DNA of 64,000 bases, taken from assembly GCA_044226845.1 (NCBI GenBank), contig JBGAGG010000017.1:41157-105156 (forward strand), in the 5' to 3' direction. Below, in pieces: positions 56,170 to 64,000 of the stretch (positions are counted from its first letter, which is position 1; the number at the start of each line of letters is the position of its first letter). The translations under genes were made by a program, and so were the position numbers. The notes beneath the pieces were generated by a model, which was not told the origin of the DNA, made no database searches, and saw nothing but the letters and a program-made list of their open reading frames with translations. Origin of the DNA: JAFDZO01 sp044226845 (GTDB lineage: Bacteria > Bacteroidota > Ignavibacteria > Tepidaquicellales > Tepidaquicellaceae).

Positions 56170-56934
56170 TTATTTTCCTCTGATAATTCCTCTTGTACTT
56201 CCTTCAACAAATTTTATTATCTGTTTAACTTCCTCTGTGCAATTTCCTTCTTTCAAAGCTCTTATACCGTCTGAAACATTCAATCCGCTTCTGTAGATTA
56301 CATCGTATGCATTTGAAATACTTTTAATTGCTTCATCAGAAAATCCCCGTCTTCGCAATCCTATTAAATTTAATCCTTCATATCTCAATGGTTCGTGCCC
56401 TGCTGTAATAAATGGCGGGACATCTTTTGAAACTCTGAACCCGAATCCTATAATTGAATGCATTCCAATCTTTACAAATTGATGAACGCCGACCATTCCT
56501 CCTATGATTACTGAATCTTCAATCTCTACGTGACCACCGAACTGCACGCTGTTTGCAATGATTACGTTATCACCTACAATGCAGTCATGAGCAATATGCG
56601 CATAGCTCATAATTAAACAATTTTTACCTATGCGTGTAGTGTTTGAATAAGTTGTGCCTTTATTCAACGTTGCATACTCTCTTACAACTGAACCTTCGCC
56701 AATTTCAAGCAGGGTATCTTCGCCTTTGTATTTTAAGTCCTGCGGCACTGTGCTTATTACTGCGCCATGAAAAATTTTCACATCTTTTGCTATACGTGCG
56801 CCATTACCTATAAAACTGTTTGAACCGATGATAACGTTATCACCTATCTCAACATCATCTTCTATAACTGCAAAATCTTTTATAGTTACATTATTTCCTA
56901 TCTTAGCCTTATCACTTACCGAAGCGAATTTCAT
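56170..56934 (-). CDS. lpxA: LpxA-family UDP-N-acetylglucosamine O-acyltransferase, copy 1
   Basis: The 254-residue protein has the LpxA hallmarks: H113 and H116 in YAHIAHDCIVGDN, GGHVEIEDSVIIGGMVGVHQ, GMHSIIGFGFRVSKDVPPFI and LIGLRRRGFSDEAIKSISNA. The mid-protein GGMVGVHQF matches E. coli LpxA (GGMTAVHQF) better than copy 2 does, so this is the better candidate for the housekeeping enzyme. The two genes are 3 bases apart. Confidence 0.9.
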   Translation of the reverse strand: MKFASVSDKAKIGNNVTIKDFAVIEDDVEIGDNVIIGSNSFIGNGARIAKDVKIFHGAVISTVPQDLKYKGEDTLLEIGEGSVVREYATLNKGTTYSNTTRIGKNCLIMSYAHIAHDCIVGDNVIIANSVQFGGHVEIEDSVIIGGMVGVHQFVKIGMHSIIGFGFRVSKDVPPFITAGHEPLRYEGLNLIGLRRRGFSDEAIKSISNAYDVIYRSGLNVSDGIRALKEGNCTEEVKQIIKFVEGSTRGIIRGK

Positions 56935-56978
56935 TAATTATATTTAAGATGTAGTTAAAGATTTTTTAAAAAGTACAG

Positions 56979-58088
56979 TTAAAATAATTTTTCAATCTGA
57001 ACATCATCGTCCTTTTCATTATACTTAGTCATCATTTCTGCAAGAAGCCCAATGGAAAACAGCTGCACACCAATTATTATTAAAAATATCCCCCCGAGGA
57101 ATAACGGTCTGTCACTAAGGCTTTGCCCTTCAAAATATTTTAATGCTATAAGGTATAAACTGATTAATGTACCCAAACCAGAACTCATCATTCCCAATGC
57201 TCCGAAGAAATGCAAAGGCTTTTTCATAAATCTGTGAGTGAAAGTAAGAGTAAGCACATCGAAAAATCCGCTTAAAAATCTTCCGGGTCCGAACTTAGTC
57301 TTACCGTGTTTTCTTGCATGGTGTTTTACAACTTTCTCTGTAACTTTAAATCCTGATAAGTGAGCTATTGCAGGAATATATCTGTGCATTTCGCCGTAAA
57401 CTCTTACAGTCTTTACAACTTCTTTTCTGTAAGCTTTCAGCCCGCAGTTAAAATCATGAAGGCGGATACCTGAAAGTTTGGATGTAACGTAATTAAAAAA
57501 TCGTGATGTGTATTTTTTTATGAATGGGTCGTACCTTACTTTTTTCCAGCCTGAGACTAAATCATAGCCTGAGTTAATCATATTGATCAATTCAGGAATT
57601 TCATTTGGATCATCCTGCAAGTCGGCATCCATTGTTATAACTATACTTCCCTTAGCTGCTCTGAATCCTTTTGCAAGCGCAGCCGATTTGCCGTAATTCC
57701 TTCTGAACTTTATACAGTGAAATCTGGGATTTTTCCTATGAAGATTTCGAATTACATCAAACGATTTATCCGTACTTCCGTCATCTACGAATACAACTTC
57801 GAAATTATAATTTATGGTTGAGAATACATTTTCGATTTTTTGCGCGAGTTCCTGCAGCGAGTCTTCCTCGTTCAGCAGCGGCACAATGACTGAAACAAGC
57901 GGATAATTATTCGCAGGTCTGCGTTCCTGATTTGATTCCTTCTTCTGCTGCGGCTGCGTTGGATTTTCAGGCAAAGTCTTTTTTGGTTGATTTACAGATT
58001 GGGGTCTTGGTCTATTGTAATGCCGTCTTCTGTTGTCATTCGGTTTATCAGATTGATTTCCCGTGAGATTGCTTTTTTGTAACTTCAT
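56979..58088 (-). CDS. Polyprenyl-phosphate GT2 glycosyltransferase (DPM/ArnC-type) with a basic N-terminal extension
   Basis: The 369-residue protein begins with about 60 residues of low complexity rich in Asn, Pro, Gln and Arg (RRRHYNRPRPQSVNQPKKTL), then a GT2 domain: PLVSVIVPLLNEEDSLQELA, FVDDGSTDKSFDVI, the DxD in ITMDADLQDDPNEIPELI and DFNCGLKAYRKEVVKTVRVY. Two membrane helices near the C-terminus (FFGALGMMSSGLGTLISLYL, PLFLGGIFLIIIGVQLF) complete the ArnC/GtrB type. Such enzymes load a sugar on undecaprenyl phosphate for GT-C transferases, such as the 557-residue protein of the polysaccharide locus. It heads the run to pepA. Confidence 0.92.
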   Translation of the reverse strand: MKLQKSNLTGNQSDKPNDNRRRHYNRPRPQSVNQPKKTLPENPTQPQQKKESNQERRPANNYPLVSVIVPLLNEEDSLQELAQKIENVFSTINYNFEVVFVDDGSTDKSFDVIRNLHRKNPRFHCIKFRRNYGKSAALAKGFRAAKGSIVITMDADLQDDPNEIPELINMINSGYDLVSGWKKVRYDPFIKKYTSRFFNYVTSKLSGIRLHDFNCGLKAYRKEVVKTVRVYGEMHRYIPAIAHLSGFKVTEKVVKHHARKHGKTKFGPGRFLSGFFDVLTLTFTHRFMKKPLHFFGALGMMSSGLGTLISLYLIALKYFEGQSLSDRPLFLGGIFLIIIGVQLFSIGLLAEMMTKYNEKDDDVQIEKLF

Positions 58089-58191
58089 TTATTCGTTTAT
58101 TCCTGCTCTTATTCTATATCGTGATATTGAATTAATTTATTAGTTTTATAAACCCTTAAAATAACCTTATTTCCATTGAAATACAACGAAG

Positions 58192-58219
58192 AAAGGCGCA
58201 ACATATTTAATATTGCGCC
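58192..58219 (-). terminator. Hairpin after the GH-A gene
   Basis: GGCGCAA (58195-58201) pairs with TTGCGCC (58213-58219) and the stem is extended inward by ATATT/AATAT with one bulged base. On the minus strand TTTCTTC follows, a weak T-tract. It lies between the stop of the secreted hydrolase (58287) and the glycosyltransferase start (58088), so it separates two transcripts. Confidence 0.65.
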
Positions 58220-58286
58220 TCTGGAAATGAGGATTTCCGTATCAAACAGAGCAAAACGAAAAAATTATCACAACATAAAAAATTGA

Positions 58287-59969
58287 TTAGTTCAAGACAA
58301 ATTTTCCTGTTACGAATTGATTGTTGTTTTTAATTTTTACCAAATAGATTCCGCGTGAAAATCCTGTTGTAGGAATATTAATCTCCCGACCCGAAAAATT
58401 ATATATAGTTTTCAATACTTGTCCCAATAAATTATAAACAACAATTTCGGCATTTTTTAGTTGAATATTTGGCAAAAGTATGATATTTCCCTGTACCTGA
58501 TTTTGATAAAAAGATAATTGATTATTTGAAGAAGTTTGTTGAGTTTGAATATTTGATATTTGATCTGAATTAATTTGTGTAATAGAAAAGGGATAAATTG
58601 TAACACTGTCAATTGAATTTCCGGTATGCTTCCTTAAACCTGAAAGTCCTTTTACAATATAGTTAGTATCTGCTGAGTACTCTGTAAACTGCATAGGGTT
58701 TGTAAACACACTTGCTAAAGAAACTTTAAAAGTATCTCTTGAAAAATTACAAATAAATCCTTTTTTTGAATTTGAGTAATTGAATTTCCATCCTATAAGT
58801 TTTGGTATTATTGAAGTCCCATAAGTAATAGTTGGATTACCGGAAAATGCCATATCCTGAGAGGATTGTGAACCCCTGCTAACATCAAGTAAAAATTTCA
58901 TTGCAATTCCATTAGCGGATATATGTTTATCAAAGTTAGAAATTGCAAAATAATAAGAATCAACTGATGCTAAAGAATGATTCACAATCATTGTTATATT
59001 CGGTTTTGTCAGGAAAAAATGATTAATAGCTGTAACATATAGCAAATGCGTCCATGTTTCTGAAATCACAGTAGAAGTTGTAATTTGTTTTTCCCATAAA
59101 TTATATTCAGTAACCCAAACTTCTTTATTTGGCGGTAAAGCCGTCCACCCTGAAGCGTTATATCGATACAATAATGATTTAATATTAGCAGAATTGCCAA
59201 ACGGAATTGCTAAAGCTCTATTAACATTAAAAGCTAAGTCTAGATTATCAGCATTTGTGTAAACATGCCACGATATTGCTTCAATGTTTGGCACATACCT
59301 AAACAAAGAGTCAAGCCAATCAGGTCTTCGATTTGTATTTCCTCCAACTGCGCATACTTTACTTGATGGGATAACTGCTTTTATACTGTCATAATAATTT
59401 TTTGCCAATATAGCATAATCTCTGGATGTCATAAATTGCAATGGAAAGATTAGACTATCTCCTCGCAAGTTATGTTCATTTCCTAATTCAATTAAATTCA
59501 GGTTCATACCAATTGTATTTGCATGCCTAATTCCATTCATTTCATAATTTGCATTTGAGGTTTCCATATTAACTACATATAGGCAATTAGCATTACTAGC
59601 AATTTTACCGGGTTTGAATTCTTCAACCCTCGTTGTTACGAGAGGTCCGCTTGTAGGATAACCCGGACGAAACCAACCTGTGAACCAGTCCCAGTGATTT
59701 GAATTCAAACCGCCCGGATATCTTAAAATTTCAGGATAGATGTATGCAGTACTATCAATAAACCATTGCTGAGTCCAATTTGCACCGGAATAGTTAAGAG
59801 ACGGATAATTAGCGGCTAAATGTGCATTAGTGTTAAATCCGATTAATGGAGTATTTCTGATAATTGTTCCGTTTGTTGCACGGCAAGTAATTATCTGCGA
59901 AAAAGATTCTAAGTTTATAGCAGATAAAAAAATTAGCAACAAAAAACTTCTAAGATAATTTTTTTTCAT
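58287..59969 (-). CDS. Secreted clan GH-A glycoside hydrolase-like protein with T9SS sorting domain
   Basis: The 560-residue protein has a signal peptide (MKKNYLRSFLLLIFLSAINL, cut after SFSQ), a TIM-barrel region with LRYPGGLNSNHWDWFTGW, the acid/base Glu165 in NLIELGNEHNL (the NE pair typical of GH-A) and the candidate nucleophile Glu288 in EVWVTEYNLWEK. A Por secretion tail ends the protein (FYQNQVQGNIILLPNIQLKN to RGIYLVKIKNN). The closest known plan is GH51/GH39/GH79, such as arabinofuranosidase or glucuronidase. The substrate cannot be read. It is alone on its transcript, divergent from livKH, and may belong to surface glycan use. Confidence 0.85.
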   Translation of the reverse strand: MKKNYLRSFLLLIFLSAINLESFSQIITCRATNGTIIRNTPLIGFNTNAHLAANYPSLNYSGANWTQQWFIDSTAYIYPEILRYPGGLNSNHWDWFTGWFRPGYPTSGPLVTTRVEEFKPGKIASNANCLYVVNMETSNANYEMNGIRHANTIGMNLNLIELGNEHNLRGDSLIFPLQFMTSRDYAILAKNYYDSIKAVIPSSKVCAVGGNTNRRPDWLDSLFRYVPNIEAISWHVYTNADNLDLAFNVNRALAIPFGNSANIKSLLYRYNASGWTALPPNKEVWVTEYNLWEKQITTSTVISETWTHLLYVTAINHFFLTKPNITMIVNHSLASVDSYYFAISNFDKHISANGIAMKFLLDVSRGSQSSQDMAFSGNPTITYGTSIIPKLIGWKFNYSNSKKGFICNFSRDTFKVSLASVFTNPMQFTEYSADTNYIVKGLSGLRKHTGNSIDSVTIYPFSITQINSDQISNIQTQQTSSNNQLSFYQNQVQGNIILLPNIQLKNAEIVVYNLLGQVLKTIYNFSGREINIPTTGFSRGIYLVKIKNNNQFVTGKFVLN

Positions 59970-60116
59970 CTTTTAATTTTTAGTTACATTCTGCGCAACT
60001 TATCGGGGAAATTGCTAAAGAAGTTGAAATGATATTTTGGCAAAAGCTAATACATTTCAATTTCACAAACAATCGGAAATTGTAAGGATAAAATTGCGAC
60101 TTCCAGTCCCCGCACT

Positions 60117-60228
60117 ATGCCGCTCCCTGAACCGTAGGTTCAGATGCCGTATAAGACTAAACAATTCGTTTCATTGAATTGTTTAGTAAAATACGGCATG
60201 TGACGGCTCTGCCGTCACGGAGCGGCAT
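60117..60228. repeat. Fully paired four-way-junction (cloverleaf) DNA/RNA element
   Basis: This 112-bp element folds with no unpaired base at its junction. Outer stem: ATGCCGCTCC (60117-60126) with GGAGCGGCAT (60219-60228). Arm 1: CTGAACC (60127-60133) with GGTTCAG (60137-60143). Arm 2: ATGCCGTAT (60144-60152) with ATACGGCAT (60191-60199), then a 4x4 internal loop, then CTAAACAATTC (60157-60167) with GAATTGTTTAG (60176-60186). Arm 3: GTGACGGC (60200-60207) with GCCGTCAC (60211-60218). All stems are perfect, 45 base pairs in all. Its G+C content is higher than its surroundings. It is in the divergent gap between the GH-A gene and livK. It has no T-tail and no tRNA features. The rest of the gap, 59970-60116 and 60229-60387, is AT-rich with nothing I can name. 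Confidence 0.85.
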
Positions 60229-60387
60229 GAATTCCTTAAGTAAATTTATTTTTTTGAAATTGGTGAAGCTAAAATGTTGAATTTATACTTTATACATTCT
60301 ACTTACTACGTACTACTAAATTGTTTTTATAATCAAATTAAGGTATTTTTCAAAAAATATTTTCAAATCATATTATTTAATTTCACA

Positions 60388-61533
60388 ATGAAAAAATTTG
60401 CAAAATTTTCTATAGCTGCAATTTTTATTGCAATCGGATTTACATTGTATTCCTGCAATAAAAACGGAGCGGGAAATGAAATTCTCATCGGCCAGTTTGC
60501 ATCACTAACAGGCAGCGAAGCTACATTCGGAATTTCATCGGATAACGGATTAAAATTAGCAGTTGAAGAAATTAATAAATCAGGCGGCTTACTCGGAAAA
60601 CAAGTAAAATTAATCACAGAAGATAATCAGGGCAAACCTCAGGAAACACAAACCGTAGTTCAAAAATTAATTAACAGGGATAAAGTTGTTGCAATCATTG
60701 GTGAAGTTGCTTCTTCAAGAAGTAAAGCAGGCGCTCCTATCTGTCAGCAGAATAAAATCCCTATGATTTCACCTGCTTCAACAAATCCTGAAGTAACTGC
60801 AATCGGTGATTATATTTTCAGAGTATGTTTTATTGATCCTTTCCAGGCAACAGTAATGAGCAAGTTTGCTTTGAACTCAATGAAAGTGAAAAAAATTGCA
60901 ATGTTAGTTGACCAGAAGAATGCTTACTCCACAGGACTTGCTGAGAACTTCAGAAAAGTTTTCACAGGCATGGGCGGGGAAATAATTGAAGAACAAAAAT
61001 ACTCAGCGGGCGATAAAGATTTTAAAGCTCAGTTAACAAGTATTAAAGCAAAAAATCCGGAAGCGATTTTTATTCCGGGATATTATACAGATGTAAATTT
61101 AATTTCAATTCAGGCAAGAGAAATCGGCTTAACAATTCCTCTTTTCGGAAGCGACGGATGGGAATCTGAAAAGCTTACAGAAGGAAAAGCAAAAGATGCT
61201 CTCGAAGGATGCTTCTTCTCAACGCACGTTTCATCGGAAGATCCAAATCCAAAAATTCAGGACTTCATAAAAAAATACAGAGCAAAATATAATTCCGAGC
61301 CCGATGCAATGAGCTTCTTAGCTTACGATGCAGGCATGATGTTATTTGATGCAATCAAAAAAGCCAACTCAACAGAAGGCGAAAAAATAAAGAACGAACT
61401 TGCCAAAGAAAAAGATTTCCCGGGCGTAACAGGTAACATTACAATGAATGAAATGAGAAACGCCGTAAAGCCTGCCGTTGTTTTGGAAATCAAAGACGGA
61501 AAATTCAAATATAAAGAAACCATCGCTCCGTAA
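60388..61533 (+). CDS. livK: Branched-chain amino acid ABC transporter substrate-binding lipoprotein
   Basis: I start at 60388 because MKKFAKFSIAAIFIAIGFTL followed by YSC is a lipoprotein signal; an ATG at 60274 in the same frame would only add 38 residues of leader. The mature 362 residues follow the LivJ/LivK plan: EILIGQFASLTGSEATFGIS, NGLKLAVEEINKSGGLLGKQ, VAIIGEVASSRSKAGAPICQ, IPMISPASTNPEVTAIGDYI, and VRPFIPGYYTDVNLISIQA-like receptor motifs (AIFIPGYYTDVNLISIQARE). It binds amino acids or other small ligands outside the inner membrane. Its stop and the livH start share a base (TAATG). Confidence 0.93.
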   Translation: MKKFAKFSIAAIFIAIGFTLYSCNKNGAGNEILIGQFASLTGSEATFGISSDNGLKLAVEEINKSGGLLGKQVKLITEDNQGKPQETQTVVQKLINRDKVVAIIGEVASSRSKAGAPICQQNKIPMISPASTNPEVTAIGDYIFRVCFIDPFQATVMSKFALNSMKVKKIAMLVDQKNAYSTGLAENFRKVFTGMGGEIIEEQKYSAGDKDFKAQLTSIKAKNPEAIFIPGYYTDVNLISIQAREIGLTIPLFGSDGWESEKLTEGKAKDALEGCFFSTHVSSEDPNPKIQDFIKKYRAKYNSEPDAMSFLAYDAGMMLFDAIKKANSTEGEKIKNELAKEKDFPGVTGNITMNEMRNAVKPAVVLEIKDGKFKYKETIAP

Positions 61534-62429
61534 TGTCAGAATTCATACAACAAATAATTAACGGTCTTTCACTCGGAGCAATCTATGCATTGATTGCTCT
61601 GGGTTACACAATGGTATATGGAATTCTCAAGTTTATCAATTTTGCCCACGGTGAAATTTTTATGCTTGGCGCATTCAGCGGATTTTATATCGCCCGAATG
61701 ATGGGGCTGAATGAAAGTTCTATAGTAGGAGCTTTAGTTGTCCTGCTTCTATCAATGTCAGTCTGTGCTGTTATCGGAGTAACAATAGAAAAGCTGGCTT
61801 ACAAACCTTTACGCTCTGCTTCAAAGCTGACTGTACTCATTACTGCAATCGGTGTTTCGTTATTTTTGCAATATACGGGACAATTAGTATTCGGCGCTGA
61901 CCCGAAATCTTTCCCGACAATTATTAATAATGTTAACTTTAATATTGGCGGAGCAAATATCGGCTCAAATCAAATTGTAGTAATAGTTTCTTCTTTATTG
62001 CTGATGCTTGGCTTAAAGCAAGTTGTGCAAAAAACAAAAATCGGAACGGCCATCAGAGCAGTATCAAATAACCTCACTGCAGCATCCTTAATGGGAATAA
62101 ACATCAACAATGTTATCTCATTCACTTTTGTTCTCGGTTCATCATTAGCAGCAGCAGCAGGAATTTTATACAGCATAAATTATCCCAGCATTGACCCGCT
62201 TATGGGTATTCTTCCCGGGCTTAAAGCATTCATCGCTGCAGTTCTCGGAGGCATAGGAAACTTTCCGGGCGCAGTATTAGGGGGACTTGTGATAGGACTA
62301 GTTGAAACATTCACAGTCGGATATCTTTCACCTACATACCGTGATGCTATAGCGTTTGCAATACTTATAATAATTCTATTGGTAAAACCAACCGGATTGC
62401 TGGGTAAAAAAGAAGTAGAGAAAGTATAA
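61533..62429 (+). CDS. livH: Branched-chain amino acid ABC transporter permease
   Basis: The 298-residue membrane protein has eight or so helices and the LivH signature: QIINGLSLGAIYALIALGYT, MVYGILKFINFAHGEIFMLG, VTIEKLAYKPLRSASKLTVL, GIGNFPGAVLGGLVIGLVET. One permease of a heterodimeric pair; the partner LivM and the ATPases LivG and LivF are absent, because a terminator follows at 62461-62494. The remaining subunits must be encoded elsewhere. Confidence 0.95.
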   Translation: MSEFIQQIINGLSLGAIYALIALGYTMVYGILKFINFAHGEIFMLGAFSGFYIARMMGLNESSIVGALVVLLLSMSVCAVIGVTIEKLAYKPLRSASKLTVLITAIGVSLFLQYTGQLVFGADPKSFPTIINNVNFNIGGANIGSNQIVVIVSSLLLMLGLKQVVQKTKIGTAIRAVSNNLTAASLMGININNVISFTFVLGSSLAAAAGILYSINYPSIDPLMGILPGLKAFIAAVLGGIGNFPGAVLGGLVIGLVETFTVGYLSPTYRDAIAFAILIIILLVKPTGLLGKKEVEKV

Positions 62430-62460
62430 AAATTTATCTTAATTTTTATCTATATAAAAC

Positions 62461-62494
62461 AAAAAAGGCAGAGAATCTTTTCCCTGCCTTTTTT
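62461..62494. terminator. Bidirectional terminator between livH and the S41 protease gene
   Basis: AAAAAAGGCAG (62461-62471) and CTGCCTTTTTT (62484-62494) form an 11-bp stem with T-tracts on both strands. It ends livKH on the plus strand and the S41 gene on the minus strand, whose stop codon is at 62518. Confidence 0.92.
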
Positions 62495-62517
62495 ATTTTA
62501 ACTCCTTTATAAAATTC

Positions 62518-64000
62518 TTACCTGTTCAATAAAACATCTATTGCTTTCTCAAGCTGCTGGTCCTCGCCTTTAGAAATCAACTCATACTTATTAAACACCA
62601 TATAGTCAGGCTCAAGCTGTTGGTTTTCTGTTAACGTTCCATTAGATAATCTGTAACCCACTTCCGGAATACCAAATACCAGTGACGGATTTTGCAATGT
62701 CTCCCACCAGACTGACGTTCCGGTCCCGGGCACAGGCATACCGATTGTCTTCCCTATGTTAAGTTCTTTATAAGCTACAGGGAATAAATGAGCATCGGAA
62801 TAATTACCTTCATTCATCAGAACTGCTGATGGTTTTATCCATCTTGAGTAAGGTACATGTCCTATTCTCTGTCCTCTGGGGAAAAACTCAAAATATTTTC
62901 GGCCGCTTAAAAATACTGCAAGCTGGTCATGAAGGTTTCCGCCGCCGTTGAATCTGGTATCGACAATCAATCCTTCTTTTCCCTGATACTCTCCCATAAC
63001 TTTATCGAACACTTTTCTGAAACTTGGGTCATCCATTCCTCTTACGTGAACATATCCCAGTCTTCCGTTTGATAAACTGTCAGTTAATTTTTGTTCACGA
63101 GTTATCCAGCGTTTATAGAGAAGTTCCATTTGCTCGCCCCATGAAATCGGCTTTATCGTTTCTTCCCATCTCTCTCCGGTAGATTCATCATACAAACTCA
63201 ATAAAGTATACTTACCTGTTTTTCTGTTCAGCAGTCTGTCCAATGGATTTTCATTTGTGATCTCCACTCCGTCAATTTTTTCAATAATAGTACCGGTTCT
63301 TACTTTTGATGAAGCGCTTTGAAACGGTCCTCTTTCAATCACTTCAATTACTTTCATACCCTTGCCGTTATAGCTCTGATCATAAAATACTCCAAGCTCA
63401 CCTGTCTGATCTCCGTTATTATTTCTGAAGTTATACCGGCAGCCTGTGTGCGATGCATTCAGTTCACCGAGCATCTCAGAACTCATCTCTGCAAAGTCCC
63501 TGTCATTATTTATATAGGGTAAAAACTTAGCGTACTCTTTTTTATAGAAATCCCATTTTACTCCGTGCAGATCTGTCTTATAAAATTTCTTTACAACCTG
63601 CCTCCACATGTGTTCAAAAATATATTGTCTTTCAGCAGCAGCGTTGAGATTCATTTCAGCATTAAAGTTAAGCCGCTTTACTTCGCCTGACTCAGTGCTT
63701 ACTCTGGATGCGCCGCCATCACTGATTATATAAAGGAATTTTCCTTCTTTATCTATCATCAATCCTCCGCCGCCTGTGCCCAGCCTTGCAAGTGTCTTAG
63801 TTTCATTCTCTCTTATCTTTTTCATCCATAAATCATATCCGCCTTCGAACTTTGTAAGATAATAAACCTTCTCGCCGTCAGGAGAAACCACAGCATCAGC
63901 TATCTCAGATGAATTATTCGTAAGCCTTACTTTTCTATCCTCAATATTTTCCAGATTATATTTTATCGGCTCATCTTTTACTTCTTCTTTTTTATCCTTC
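62518..64000 (-). CDS. Tricorn-like S41 family serine protease, N-terminus beyond the window
   Basis: The open frame continues to the right edge (codons KDKKEEVKDEPIKYNLENI), so the protein starts outside; the GTG near 63891 is internal. About 494 residues are visible. The first 90 end a beta-propeller (DAVVSPDGEKVYYLTKFEGG). Then comes the core domain with HMWRQVVKKFYKTDLHGVKW, a PDZ domain (GMKVIEVIERGPFQSASSKV), and the S41 catalytic domain: VDTRFNGGGNLHDQLAVFLS, MNEGNYSDAHLFPVAY with the presumed Ser nucleophile, and IGKTIGMPVPGTGTSVWWE. Tricorn-type proteases degrade peptides in the cytoplasm or periplasm; the missing N-terminus decides where it acts. Confidence 0.93.
   Translation of the reverse strand, partial: KDKKEEVKDEPIKYNLENIEDRKVRLTNNSSEIADAVVSPDGEKVYYLTKFEGGYDLWMKKIRENETKTLARLGTGGGGLMIDKEGKFLYIISDGGASRVSTESGEVKRLNFNAEMNLNAAAERQYIFEHMWRQVVKKFYKTDLHGVKWDFYKKEYAKFLPYINNDRDFAEMSSEMLGELNASHTGCRYNFRNNNGDQTGELGVFYDQSYNGKGMKVIEVIERGPFQSASSKVRTGTIIEKIDGVEITNENPLDRLLNRKTGKYTLLSLYDESTGERWEETIKPISWGEQMELLYKRWITREQKLTDSLSNGRLGYVHVRGMDDPSFRKVFDKVMGEYQGKEGLIVDTRFNGGGNLHDQLAVFLSGRKYFEFFPRGQRIGHVPYSRWIKPSAVLMNEGNYSDAHLFPVAYKELNIGKTIGMPVPGTGTSVWWETLQNPSLVFGIPEVGYRLSNGTLTENQQLEPDYMVFNKYELISKGEDQQLEKAIDVLLNR

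Noticed and set aside
60117..60228. Reading the cloverleaf as a tRNA or an integron attC site
   Set aside because: There is no anticodon arm, T-loop motif or acceptor with CCA-type end, and no attC core sites or nearby integrase. The topology alone resembles a tRNA.
60274..60387. The upstream ATG as start of livK
   Set aside because: The 38 extra residues are aromatic, AT-driven and would hide the lipoprotein signal.

Overview
The window looks like a chromosomal contig from an uncultured, AT-rich (about 35% G+C by eye), Gram-negative member of the Bacteroidota/Chlorobiota/Ignavibacteriota group, most likely close to Ignavibacteria. The evidence is: several secreted proteins with type IX secretion (T9SS) sorting tails (motifs such as QNYPNPFNPETKIRF), two giant C25/PorU-like proteases, lipid A acyltransferases of the LpxA/LpxD families, atpD-atpC standing apart from the other ATP synthase genes, tRNA genes without encoded CCA, and few clear Shine-Dalgarno sites.

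Layout. 1-3.4 kb: end of an unrecognised gene, a lipoprotein with a DUF2135-like tail, then a 1 kb gene-poor stretch with a candidate terminator-ended small RNA and a tandem palindromic repeat. 3.4-9 kb (minus): tRNA-Lys, atpC, atpD, a broken glmS, tRNA-Leu, a small lipoprotein, birA. 9-19 kb (minus): two tandem PorU-like C25 proteases of more than 1600 residues each. 19-46.5 kb (minus): one long, tightly packed surface polysaccharide locus. It holds nine candidate glycosyltransferases of several families, two flippases, a Wzy/WaaL-type polymerase or ligase, a polyprenyl-phosphate sugar transferase, GDP-mannose dehydratase and dehydrogenase, two asparagine-synthase-type enzymes, hexapeptide acyltransferases and methyltransferases. 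46.7-50.1 kb: a DUF454 protein and a TrmB-type regulator coupled to a broken T9SS beta-propeller-like gene, with a promoter and operator. 50.1-58.1 kb (minus): NamZ-type muramidase, pepA, nrnA-like, panB, CYTH protein, two lpxA-like genes and a polyprenyl-phosphate glycosyltransferase. 58.3-62.5 kb: a T9SS-secreted clan GH-A hydrolase, a fully base-paired four-way-junction element of 112 bp, then livK-livH on the plus strand. 62.5-64 kb: 5'-truncated (by the window edge) tricorn-like S41 protease.

How it works together. The polysaccharide locus can make GDP-mannose-derived sugars (Gmd, AlgD-like GDP-mannose dehydrogenase) and part of an N-acetylated diamino-uronate route (WlbA/WlbB-like). It can start a repeat unit on undecaprenyl phosphate, build, flip and polymerise it. 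The stop/start overlap of the uronic acid dehydrogenase with a glutamine-dependent amidotransferase suggests amidated uronic acids in the product. The T9SS-related proteins are the other theme: secretion, surface attachment and cleavage of large extracellular proteins.

Most notable: (i) the perfect four-way-junction element at 60117-60228; (ii) deletion/frameshift lesions in glmS and in the propeller gene, with a possible third in the adjacent TrmB gene, either assembly collapse or real decay; (iii) the AlgD-AsnB pairing and a second AsnB-like protein that has lost its glutaminase cysteine; (iv) the TrmB operator palindrome; (v) the candidate ncRNA with a 12-codon ORF.
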